Counted from the stretch's first letter, positions 1 through 5,143 are shown. The stretch: 6,588 nt of DNA from Nitrospira sp. (GCA_024998705.1 JACOEF010000326.1:1-6588), one strand, 5' to 3'. Made by a program: numbers and translations. Notes: generated from the sequence alone by a model not told the origin.

Positions 1-391
1 CGAACTCGCCGTAGACGACGTCTCCTCCGGCCCGGAGACCGACTGTCTGGCCGTGATCCAAGCCCATAAATAGATCCAGCCAGTGCTTCATCGTGTCCGG
101 GTCCGTGAGTTCGATCAGGAGAGTCGCGCTCAACTCACCAGGGGCCGGGAGGAGGGCATTGTAGACATCCAATTCCTCCTGGACCTTCTGTGGATCGAAG
201 ATCCGCTCGACGCGAATCATTTCCTGAATTTGGAACCGCACGGTCTCTCGATTCTCAAAGACCATCGTGATCTTCTCGCCAAGGCTGATCCGCCGACGCC
301 GTTTGAGTTCAATGATAGTCTGACGATACGGGTCGCGCTGTCGCTCGTACTCGTCGTGAGGAATCAGGTCCTGCGGTGTAAGTGCTTTCAT
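1..391 (-). CDS. DUF3501 family protein (3' end beyond window)
   Basis: The first 130 residues are visible; the C-terminus lies beyond base 1. I recognise the DUF3501 family from an N-terminal L-T-x-x-D-L start, a basic stretch at residues 30-34 followed by I-S-L-G, the segment FENRETVRFQIQEMIR (45-60), and ELDVYNALLPAPGELSATL (73-91). The function is not established. Members are, as I recall, often found next to rubrerythrin and heterodisulfide-reductase-like Fe-S proteins, as here, so a role in electron supply or assembly for that system is inference. The ATG at 389-391 fits the usual start of the family, but no good Shine-Dalgarno precedes it. The gene is 51 bp downstream of the Fe-S protein gene on the same strand with no terminator between, so it is probably the last visible gene of the operon. 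No cysteine is seen in the visible part, so it is unlikely to carry an Fe-S cluster there. Confidence 0.85.
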   Translation of the reverse strand, partial: MKALTPQDLIPHDEYERQRDPYRQTIIELKRRRRISLGEKITMVFENRETVRFQIQEMIRVERIFDPQKVQEELDVYNALLPAPGELSATLLIELTDPDTMKHWLDLFMGLDHGQTVGLRAGGDVVYGEF

Positions 392-442
392 AATCTAGTC
401 CGGAGTGAAACAGAATCTGCCCGCTGAGCAGGAGGTTCTCCC

Positions 443-1729
443 TTAGGAAGCACGCGGGTCCCGTGGTAATCCATAGGCATCGCGCACAATCTGAATGGGA
501 TGCTGCGCGGCTCTCCCTCCCGCATGGGACGCGGCCCCGGCCTGATCCAACTGAAGTCCCGCCAGTGGACAATCGGACGCCACCAGATCAGCGGGGGCCA
601 GCTCGACCAGACGCACGGCTTTTTGCGCAATCTTCATGGAGAGGGGGAAAAACTCGACCTTGGCCGACCACGACCCGTCATGCCCGGAGCATTTTTCTAT
701 CACCTCAACCTTCGCCCCGGCACATTCCATGAGCTCCTTCGATTTGAACCCGATATTTTGATCCCGCAGGTGACACGGCACCTGATACGCCACACGCCCC
801 GGTTTCTGCACGAAATCCATGGCCAAGCCGCCCTCACGCTTCATCTTCATGAGGTACTCGCTGATGTCATACGTATGCTCGGCCACCCGTTTCGCATCGT
901 CTCCGGCCACCAAACTCATATATTCCCGCTTCACCATGAGACTGCAACTGGGGGTGGGAATGACGACATCATAGCCCTGATCCCCCCATAATTTCAGCGA
1001 TGCGATCGTGCGCTCTGCCGCGGCCACCATTGCCGCCGTATCGCCGATATCGAACGACGGCATACCGCAACAGGACTGGTCCGGCAGTGCGACGTCTACC
1101 CCGTTTTTTTCGAGCACTTGCACGGTCGCTTTGCCCACATCGGTCGCCTGATAGTTCACCAGGCACCCGGCGAACAGGGCGGCCTTCTTGCCGGCCGTCG
1201 CCTTCCCGGATGAAGACCGGCGCGCCCACCAGCGCACGAATGTTTCACGCTGATAGCGCAACACCTGCCGGTCACGGTGGACACCTAGTACGGTCTGCAT
1301 GACGCTTCGCACCCACCTCTGCTCCAACCCCCAATTGACCAGCGGCGCAAAGGCACTGTTCAGTCGTCCCAGCAGGTCAGTTCGCGTGAGGAGCCAATCC
1401 CGCCACCCGGTCCCTCGCTCGGAGGCCAGCCGCTTTTTCCACACTGCCATCAAGAGCGGAAAGTCGATGCCGTATTGATGGGGCGGCGTATACGGACAAT
1501 GGTTGAAACAGAGCTTGCAGTAATAACATTCGTCGACGACGCGATGATGATCAGCCGCCGTGAACTTGGCCACGTCACTCGCGTATTCATCAATGCGATC
1601 CAACAACGTATTGAAGGAGGGACAGAGATTGAAACAGCGGCGGCAGCCGTCGCACACGTCATAGACCCGCAGGGTATCCTTCTCCAGGGCCTTCGGATCG
1701 ACCGGGTTGATCAGGGTGAGCTGTGTCAT
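443..1729 (-). CDS. GlpC/HdrD-like (Fe-S)-binding protein with two CCG-type domains
   Basis: This 428-residue protein looks like a soluble electron-transfer subunit of the heterodisulfide reductase / GlpC family. Two ferredoxin-type 4Fe-4S motifs lie near the N-terminus: C26-x2-C29-x2-C32-x3-C36-P and C68-x2-C71-x2-C74-x3-C78-P. A linker with several tryptophans (about 97-168) leads to two cysteine-rich domains: C189, C220-C221-G, C262; and C319, C347-S-G, C387. The second domain has Ser in place of the second Cys of a CCG motif. No membrane helix or flavin domain is evident. The gene lies between rubrerythrin and a DUF3501 gene, so the natural guess is that it passes electrons to rubrerythrin, but the partner is not shown by sequence. 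The ATG at 1727-1729 is chosen because it leaves 25 residues before the first cluster; there is no clear ribosome-binding site. It could be annotated glpC, but no glpA or glpB is present. Confidence 0.9.
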   Translation of the reverse strand: MTQLTLINPVDPKALEKDTLRVYDVCDGCRRCFNLCPSFNTLLDRIDEYASDVAKFTAADHHRVVDECYYCKLCFNHCPYTPPHQYGIDFPLLMAVWKKRLASERGTGWRDWLLTRTDLLGRLNSAFAPLVNWGLEQRWVRSVMQTVLGVHRDRQVLRYQRETFVRWWARRSSSGKATAGKKAALFAGCLVNYQATDVGKATVQVLEKNGVDVALPDQSCCGMPSFDIGDTAAMVAAAERTIASLKLWGDQGYDVVIPTPSCSLMVKREYMSLVAGDDAKRVAEHTYDISEYLMKMKREGGLAMDFVQKPGRVAYQVPCHLRDQNIGFKSKELMECAGAKVEVIEKCSGHDGSWSAKVEFFPLSMKIAQKAVRLVELAPADLVASDCPLAGLQLDQAGAASHAGGRAAQHPIQIVRDAYGLPRDPRAS

Positions 1730-1737
1730 GGACGGGA

Positions 1738-1752
1738 CGGAGTCACACGCGC
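1738..1752. repeat. Direct repeat copy A flanking the intergenic hairpin
   Basis: The sequence CGGAGTCACACGCGC is repeated with one inserted G at 1814-1829. The two copies bracket the hairpin at 1756-1805. This copy lies just upstream of the Fe-S gene start, about 8 bp from its ATG. It resembles neither a ribosome-binding site nor a promoter that I know. Confidence 0.7.
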
Positions 1753-1755
1753 AGC

Positions 1756-1805
1756 CATCAGCAACCAGCGAGGCTATCGAATCGCGCCCTCGCTGATCGC
1801 TGATG
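1756..1805 (-). other. 18-bp RNA stem-loop between rubrerythrin and Fe-S genes
   Basis: Bases 1756-1773 and 1788-1805 are inverted repeats around a 14-base loop. Read on the minus strand, which is the transcribed one, all 18 positions pair. Two of these are G-U wobbles, which on the plus strand would be A-C mismatches, so the structure fits the operon transcript better. No T-run follows on the minus strand, so it is unlikely to be a simple intrinsic terminator. It may act as an mRNA processing or stability element that sets rubrerythrin output above that of the downstream genes, or it may be a small REP/MITE-like insertion. The function is inference. Confidence 0.7.
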
Positions 1806-1813
1806 ATTGAACG

Positions 1814-1829
1814 CGGAGGTCACACGCGC
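1814..1829. repeat. Direct repeat copy B flanking the intergenic hairpin
   Basis: CGGAGGTCACACGCGC matches copy A at 1738-1752 apart from one additional G. It lies one base after the rubrerythrin stop codon, so the pair spans almost the whole 101-bp gap between the two genes. Confidence 0.7.
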
Positions 1830-1830
1830 C

Positions 1831-2259
1831 TTAGCCTTGCTTCAAACTATCAAGACCCTTGGTAAACCGATTGGCATGGGATCGTTCTGCCTTCGCCAAG
1901 GTCTCGAACCATTCGGCCAATTCCGAGAAACCTTCATCACGCGCCGTCTTCGCCATGCCCGGATACATCTGCGTATATTCGTACGTTTCCCCTTCGATGG
2001 CAGACTTCAGATTGGCTTCGGTGTTCCCGATCGGCACACCAGTGGCTGGGTCCCCGACTGCCTTCAGGAAATCCAGGTGGCCAAACGCGTGACCCGTTTC
2101 GGCTTCAGACGTGTCACGAAACAACCCGCCCACATCCGGATAGCCTTCAATGTCGGCGCGGCGCGCGAAATAGAGATAGCGCCGGTTGGCTTGTGATTCC
2201 CCGGCAAACGCGTTCTTGAGATTTTCATGACTCTTCGTGCCCTTCAAACTGTTTCCCAT
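1831..2259 (-). CDS. Rubrerythrin family protein, diiron domain only
   Basis: This 142-residue ferritin-like four-helix protein is a likely peroxide reductase: rubrerythrins reduce hydrogen peroxide to water at a diiron centre in the cytoplasm. The expected ligands are all visible: E21, E54-x2-H57, E91 and E94, and E125-x2-H128, close to the numbering of classical rubrerythrin. Those proteins are usually near 190 residues and end in a rubredoxin domain with two CxxC pairs. This one stops after the diiron domain and contains no cysteine at all, so electrons must come from a separate protein, plausibly the Fe-S protein encoded next. The ATG at 2257-2259 is preceded by a very strong AGGAGG about five bases upstream. 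A longer reading with 29 more residues runs back into the perR end and is rejected. It lies 35 bp after perR and is probably repressed by it. The name rbr is often used for the family; I leave the symbol blank because the domain layout is atypical. Confidence 0.93.
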   Translation of the reverse strand: MGNSLKGTKSHENLKNAFAGESQANRRYLYFARRADIEGYPDVGGLFRDTSEAETGHAFGHLDFLKAVGDPATGVPIGNTEANLKSAIEGETYEYTQMYPGMAKTARDEGFSELAEWFETLAKAERSHANRFTKGLDSLKQG

Positions 2260-2294
2260 ACACTCCTCCTTGGATAAATTGACGAATCTCTCGT

Positions 2295-2750
2295 CTACTC
2301 GCGACGCTTCATCACGTTCTCTTGCGCGTGCTGGCACTCCGCACAATATCCGTGAAACTCAACCCGATGCCCGAGCACTTGAAATCCCCGCGCCTGCCGA
2401 TGTGAGAGGGCCAACTGATTCAACCCATCGTCCATCACATCCATAATTCGACTGCACCCTAGACAGATGAGGTGATGGTGCGCGGTGACATTGCCGTCGA
2501 ACCGCGCCACATGATGGCCCACGTTCACTTCCCGAACCAATCCGGCTTGGCGCAACACCCCCAGCGTGTAGTACACGGTATTGCGCGACATCAACGGCTG
2601 CTGGCGCTTCACGGTTCGATAGAGGTCCTCGGCGGTTGGATGACTGGTCGTTTCCGTCAAGGCTGCATAAATGGCCGCCCTCTGTCGAGTCACACGCACC
2701 GCGTGCCGACGAAAACGCGCCTCAATTTCCTGGGGATGCACTTTCATCAC
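2295..2750 (-). CDS. perR: PerR-type peroxide-sensing Fur family repressor
   Basis: This is a 151-residue Fur-family regulator. A winged-helix DNA-binding half (about 10-80, with a recognition segment near SRNTVYYTLGVLRQAGLV, 55-72) precedes a metal-binding dimerisation half. The structural zinc site is C96-x2-C99 and C136-x2-C139. The regulatory site residues H37, D85, H91, H93 and D104 occupy the same numbers as in Bacillus subtilis PerR. Aspartate at 104 is what separates PerR from Fur, which normally has glutamate there. In PerR, Fe(II)-dependent oxidation of the histidines by hydrogen peroxide causes release from DNA. The gene heads the operon with rubrerythrin, and a palindrome lies 14 bp before its start, so autoregulation and control of the downstream genes are likely. 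The first of two adjacent ATGs (2748-2750) gives the matching numbering; 2745-2747 is also possible. The ribosome-binding site is weak. Fur or Zur are less likely. Confidence 0.88.
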   Translation of the reverse strand: MMKVHPQEIEARFRRHAVRVTRQRAAIYAALTETTSHPTAEDLYRTVKRQQPLMSRNTVYYTLGVLRQAGLVREVNVGHHVARFDGNVTAHHHLICLGCSRIMDVMDDGLNQLALSHRQARGFQVLGHRVEFHGYCAECQHAQENVMKRRE

Positions 2751-2764
2751 GTCACTTTCAAGTC

Positions 2765-2777
2765 AGGAATGATTCCT
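2765..2777. promoter_or_regulatory. Perfect 13-bp palindrome, candidate PerR operator
   Basis: AGGAAT-G-ATTCCT is a perfect inverted repeat around one central base. Its AAT-N-ATT core matches the core of the known PerR box, while the outer bases are G/C instead of A/T. It overlaps the predicted -10 edge and transcription start of perR, where a bound repressor would block initiation. The fit to PerR is inferred from position and the neighbouring gene. Confidence 0.6.
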
Positions 2778-2806
2778 ACATAGCACGTAGGCCTATCCGA
2801 CAGCAA
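2777..2806 (-). promoter_or_regulatory. Candidate perR operon promoter
   Basis: Read on the minus strand, TTGCTG (2801-2806) and TATGTA (2777-2782) are separated by 18 bases. The -35 matches the consensus only in its first half, and the -10 partly. A start near 2770 would give a leader of about 20 bases and place the 13-bp palindrome across the start point. The remaining gap up to the rmlC stop (2807-2974) shows no gene and no convincing site. Confidence 0.4.
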
Positions 2807-2974
2807 GGGTGGCGCGGTTGCAGCGAGCCATCGATAGGGAGGGATCACCTCAGCAAGATACCTTGGAGATCGACAGCAGTGACAGACGAAAGGGGTCAAG
2901 ACTCACGCCGCCCGGGAATTGATCGAGGAAGAACGAAGGGGGAGAATTGAATCGGCCGAAAGACCGGCAGCGTA

Positions 2975-3532
2975 CTAGCGGCTGACGTGCGAAGGCAATT
3001 CCGCCATCATGTCGGCCAAATACTTGTAGGCTTGATCCTTCGCCGACAACAGTGGCGCCTTTATCGGCCAGTCAATCGCCAGAGCCGGATCATTCCAGAG
3101 AATGCCCCGCTCGTCCGGCGGCGAATACACATCTGTACACTTATACAGAAACCCGGCCTCTTCACTGAGCACACAAAAACCATGGGCAAAACCGGGAGGG
3201 ATATACAACTGCCGCATGTTGCTCTCGGACAGCTCTACCCCATACCATTGCCCGAATGTCGGTGACCCTTGTCGAATGTCTACCGCCACATCATAGACCG
3301 TTCCCTTGACCACCATGACCAGTTTCCCTTGAGGCCGGGCCAACTGATAGTGCAGTCCGCGCAGCGTGCCGCGAACGGACCAGGAAAAATTATCCTGCAC
3401 GAAGGGCTTGTCGATTCCAGCCGCATCGTAGCGTGATTCGCGAAAGATCTCGACAAACTTTCCTCGGGCATCTCCGAAGACATCGGGTTCGATCTGAAAA
3501 AGACCCTGAAGCGGCGTAGGTGTAATCTGCAA
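2975..3532 (-). CDS. rmlC: dTDP-4-dehydrorhamnose 3,5-epimerase
   Basis: RmlC epimerises C3 and C5 of dTDP-4-keto-6-deoxyglucose, the third step to dTDP-L-rhamnose for cell-surface polysaccharide. The 185-residue length fits the family (about 180-190). Visible family hallmarks are FGDARGKFVEIF (19-30), QDNFSWSVRGTLRGLHYQ (46-63, with H61 as the likely catalytic base), PQGKLVMVVKGTVYDVAVDI (67-86), the PPGFAHGF turn (112-119), YKCTDVY (130-136), WNDP (146-149) and the S-x-K-D motif ending at D166, which probably pairs with H61. The start is TTG (3530-3532): an in-frame stop lies 21 bases upstream with no ATG between, and AGGAGG sits four bases before the TTG. No other rml genes are in the window, so it stands apart from a rhamnose cluster here. 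Transcription is probably separate from the perR operon downstream. The alternative symbol is rfbC. Confidence 0.94.
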   Translation of the reverse strand: MQITPTPLQGLFQIEPDVFGDARGKFVEIFRESRYDAAGIDKPFVQDNFSWSVRGTLRGLHYQLARPQGKLVMVVKGTVYDVAVDIRQGSPTFGQWYGVELSESNMRQLYIPPGFAHGFCVLSEEAGFLYKCTDVYSPPDERGILWNDPALAIDWPIKAPLLSAKDQAYKYLADMMAELPSHVSR

Positions 3533-3557
3533 GACACCTCCTAAATCACATTAAAGA

Positions 3558-3574
3558 GCACGCGTGCCATCATA
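3558..3574 (-). promoter_or_regulatory. Possible rmlC promoter -10 with a palindrome at the start site
   Basis: TATGAT (minus strand, 3569-3574) is a good -10 about 36 bases before the rmlC TTG, but no convincing -35 is seen at the right distance. The perfect 10-bp palindrome GCACGCGTGC (3558-3567) lies directly over the predicted start point and could be an operator or chance. Confidence 0.25.
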
Positions 3575-3600
3575 CCTCGTTCGCGCTCAAGGGAAAAGGA

Positions 3601-3639
3601 TGCTTCACCTTCCTCACCCGAAGTTGAATGCGTGAAGCA
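3601..3639 (-). terminator. Possible stem-loop terminator after the 133-residue gene
   Basis: TGCTTCAC (3601-3608) and GTGAAGCA (3632-3639) form an 8-bp stem around a 23-base loop that itself contains CTTC/GAAG. On the minus strand the stem is followed by TCCTTTTCCC, which is T-rich but not a clean U-tract. It lies 12 bp beyond the stop of the upstream gene and before the rmlC start, a sensible place for a weak terminator. Confidence 0.35.
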
Positions 3640-3651
3640 GACAAGGGGCCG

Positions 3652-4053
3652 CTAGTTTCGATCCGAGGGACCAGAAGTCGGAGGGGGATCGGGATAGAGC
3701 TGTTGCAATCGATCAATCAACGGCCCTGCTGCAGGGCTGCTAGATCGCGTCGGGTTGCTGGGTGCATGCTCCCAGGTGAGCGTAGCAATTCCCGCTTCTG
3801 CAAAAAGCCGACGAATAGTGGCGACGATCGCGTCCAGCGTCAGCTCCGTACCGGATCGTAGATCCAGCACACGTTCCCGAGGCGTGATCGGGGGTGGGTC
3901 GGTACTCACGAGGGCCCAACAGGCGTCGAACACCTTCCGCCGCAGTTCTTCGGGAACGTTGAGCGTGTCCAGACCGGACGTGCACAAGGCCGACACGACC
4001 AGGACAAACTGGAGATCAGGCATGCCCGGGCTCTGGATATTGAGGGATTGCAT
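3652..4053 (-). CDS. Hypothetical protein, 133 residues
   Basis: I do not recognise this protein. The N-terminal part (residues 14-30) is hydrophobic with the segment LQFVLVVSALCTSGLDTL, but it lacks the flanking charge pattern of a clear signal peptide or membrane anchor. The middle (about 33-95) looks like a small folded alpha/beta domain with two helical stretches, near 34-48 and 72-90. The last 35 residues are rich in Pro and Ser and probably disordered. Cysteines occur only at 24 and 45. The ATG at 4051-4053 is preceded by no Shine-Dalgarno, but a well-formed promoter ends seven bases before it, which suggests a leaderless start. An internal ATG at 4021-4023 (residue 11) is the alternative start. 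It is divergent from the MoaD-like gene and may be separated from rmlC by a weak hairpin. That it is a real gene is supported by codon-like composition and the promoter. Confidence 0.65.
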   Translation of the reverse strand: MQSLNIQSPGMPDLQFVLVVSALCTSGLDTLNVPEELRRKVFDACWALVSTDPPPITPRERVLDLRSGTELTLDAIVATIRRLFAEAGIATLTWEHAPSNPTRSSSPAAGPLIDRLQQLYPDPPPTSGPSDRN

Positions 4054-4060
4054 AGTGATA

Positions 4061-4090
4061 ATATTAGTCGCGGCCGGCGTGGGGAGTCAA
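4061..4090 (-). promoter_or_regulatory. Sigma70-like promoter for the 133-residue gene
   Basis: On the minus strand TTGACT (4085-4090) and TAATAT (4061-4066) are separated by 18 bases, each matching five of six consensus positions. The predicted start falls at or within a base or two of the ATG at 4053, implying a leaderless or nearly leaderless transcript. Confidence 0.55.
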
Positions 4091-4155
4091 TTTTTGCCCC
4101 TGGGTTGCGCAGCGCCACGGGTACGACGACAGATCAACGGGAGGACACAGGTCGT

Positions 4156-4428
4156 ATGATTACGATTACGCTGATGGGACAACTACAGACCACCGATGGA
4201 GAACGGGACCTTGCCTGCGAACTCCCCGCCCCGGTGACCGTTCGCCAAGTGATTCAACGGCAGGGCCGCGGACTTCGCCACATGCTCCAGCTGTTGCGAG
4301 AAAAGAAAGTTCTGGTCACCATCAACAAACGCATCGCCAGCGAGGATTCGTTGGTGCAAGACGGAGATGCCGTTCGCTTCGTAGGGCATGACGGCGCAGG
4401 AGGCAGCGGACTCGCTCCGTCTTTTTAG
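4156..4428 (+). CDS. MoaD/ThiS-like beta-grasp protein
   Basis: The product is 90 residues long, typical for MoaD/ThiS ubiquitin-like sulfur carriers. The pattern fits: an N-terminal strand (MITITLMGQLQ), a helix after the PVTVRQVI segment (26-33), the strand-turn VLVTINKRIASEDSLVQDGD (52-71), and a final strand AVRFVGHD (72-79). In classical carriers the chain ends in Gly-Gly, which is adenylated and thiocarboxylated. Here G82-G83 is followed by seven residues (SGLAPSF), so the protein would need trimming to act as a sulfur carrier, or it is a non-carrier relative. No moaE, thiG or E1-like gene is present nearby, so the pathway is unknown. The ATG at 4156 is chosen because it opens the first strand and has GGGAGGA about 11 bases upstream. 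A longer reading from 4048 adds 36 unlikely residues. It converges on the HU gene. Confidence 0.75.
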   Translation: MITITLMGQLQTTDGERDLACELPAPVTVRQVIQRQGRGLRHMLQLLREKKVLVTINKRIASEDSLVQDGDAVRFVGHDGAGGSGLAPSF

Positions 4429-4496
4429 CAGGCAACCGAAACAATCCACCAGCGTCTCACTCCCAGGACAAAGCGCTCCCTCGCGGCACAAAACAT

Positions 4497-4535
4497 AAAG
4501 GCCGGTGCTCTCCACGAACGGAGCACCGGCCCTTT
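4497..4535. terminator. Bidirectional intrinsic terminator
   Basis: An uninterrupted 11-bp GC-rich stem, GGCCGGTGCTC (4500-4510) and GAGCACCGGCC (4521-4531), closes a 10-base loop. The plus strand continues with CTTTAG. The minus strand continues with TTTATGTTTTG, the better T-run. It lies between the convergent MoaD-like and HU genes and would end both transcripts, favouring HU. Confidence 0.9.
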
Positions 4536-4558
4536 AGTCTGTAGAGGAACGAGGCAGC

Positions 4559-4846
4559 TTACTTCTTGCCGAGGATCGAATCTTTGGCCATTTTCGCGAC
4601 CCGGAACTTCACCACCCGCTTAGCCGGGATCTTGATCGGTTCACCCGTCTGCGGATTCCGACCCATGCGGGCCTTCCGATTGGCCAGCACCAACTTCCCG
4701 ATTCCTGGAACTACAAAGGCATTCTTCGCTTCACGATAGGCGAGCGCCGCGAAATCATCCAAAAATTGGACAGCCGTCTTCTTGGTAATCCCTGCCTTCC
4801 CAGCAAGATGGTCAGCAATCTGCGATTTCGTCATCGACTTGGCCAT
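4559..4846 (-). CDS. HU/IHF family DNA-binding protein
   Basis: This is a 95-residue nucleoid protein of the HU family, which binds and bends DNA as a dimer. It has the usual layout: an N-terminal helix pair (T6-K41, starting MTKSQIADHLAGKAGITKK) and the beta-arm signature G48-I-G-K-L then GRNPQTGEPIKIPA (62-75), in which P65 is the intercalating proline. A basic tail ends in LGKK. The extra residues before M5 (MAKS) are common in this lineage as far as I recall. The ATG at 4844-4846 has a strong GGGAGGA seven bases upstream, which fits an abundant protein. It ends at the strong terminator at 4497-4535 and is divergent from the 185-residue gene. Whether it forms homodimers or pairs with another HU/IHF copy cannot be told from this window, so I give no symbol. 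No clear promoter was found in 4858-5000. Confidence 0.95.
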   Translation of the reverse strand: MAKSMTKSQIADHLAGKAGITKKTAVQFLDDFAALAYREAKNAFVVPGIGKLVLANRKARMGRNPQTGEPIKIPAKRVVKFRVAKMAKDSILGKK

Positions 4847-5063
4847 GCGTTCCTCCCTTTGAACAACGAATGAGTGTGAACTGACGTGTGCGGTCTGTGA
4901 TCGATAAACTCGTACGTACAGAGGTGGAGCCGGAAATCTGCGCGTGTCCTGCAGAATCAGTCCGAAAACAGGGCGAGAGTGTATCCAAAGCCCTGGGGGC
5001 TGTCAAGAGCCGCAATGCGGGCTTCGCGCATCCGAACACACGACCAGCACGCGTCTAATGCTC

Positions 5064-5093
5064 TTGCGCGTCGCGTAAACCGGAGAGTACAGT
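5064..5093 (+). promoter_or_regulatory. Candidate promoter for the 185-residue / YkgJ pair
   Basis: TTGCGC (5064-5069) and TACAGT (5088-5093) are 18 bases apart, with three to four consensus matches each. The predicted start near 5100 leaves a leader of about 44 bases. The 297-bp gap between the HU gene and this gene (4847-5143) holds no other clear feature. Confidence 0.35.
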
Positions 5094-5143
5094 ACGTGAG
5101 CGGCGGGTATCCAGCACATCACTCAGGATCAAGAGGCGTCTCC

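Noticed and set aside
500..991. 163-residue plus-strand reading frame opposite the Fe-S protein gene
   Set aside because: It is the antisense shadow of a clearly conserved gene, with no ribosome site or recognisable domain.
2260..2346. 29-residue N-terminal extension of rubrerythrin overlapping the perR end
   Set aside because: The strong AGGAGG directly before the ATG at 2259 and the family start both favour the shorter protein; the extension resembles no rubrerythrin.
2947..2964. Possible terminator after rmlC (GCCG/CGGC around a six-base loop on the minus strand)
   Set aside because: The stem is only four pairs and no T-run follows.
3280..3537. 85-residue reading frame starting at GTG 3537
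   Set aside because: It lies in another frame within rmlC, whose conserved motifs fix the true frame.
4048..4155. 36-residue extension of the MoaD-like protein
   Set aside because: It runs through the divergent promoter, is compositionally unlike the family, and a ribosome site precedes the ATG at 4156.
4912..4919. GTACGTAC palindrome in the HU upstream region
   Set aside because: Short self-complementary word with no link to a recognisable promoter.
4979..5143. 55-residue extension of the 185-residue protein
   Set aside because: The segment is rich in Arg, Ser and His, crosses a likely promoter, and an ATG with AGAGG upstream exists at 5144.
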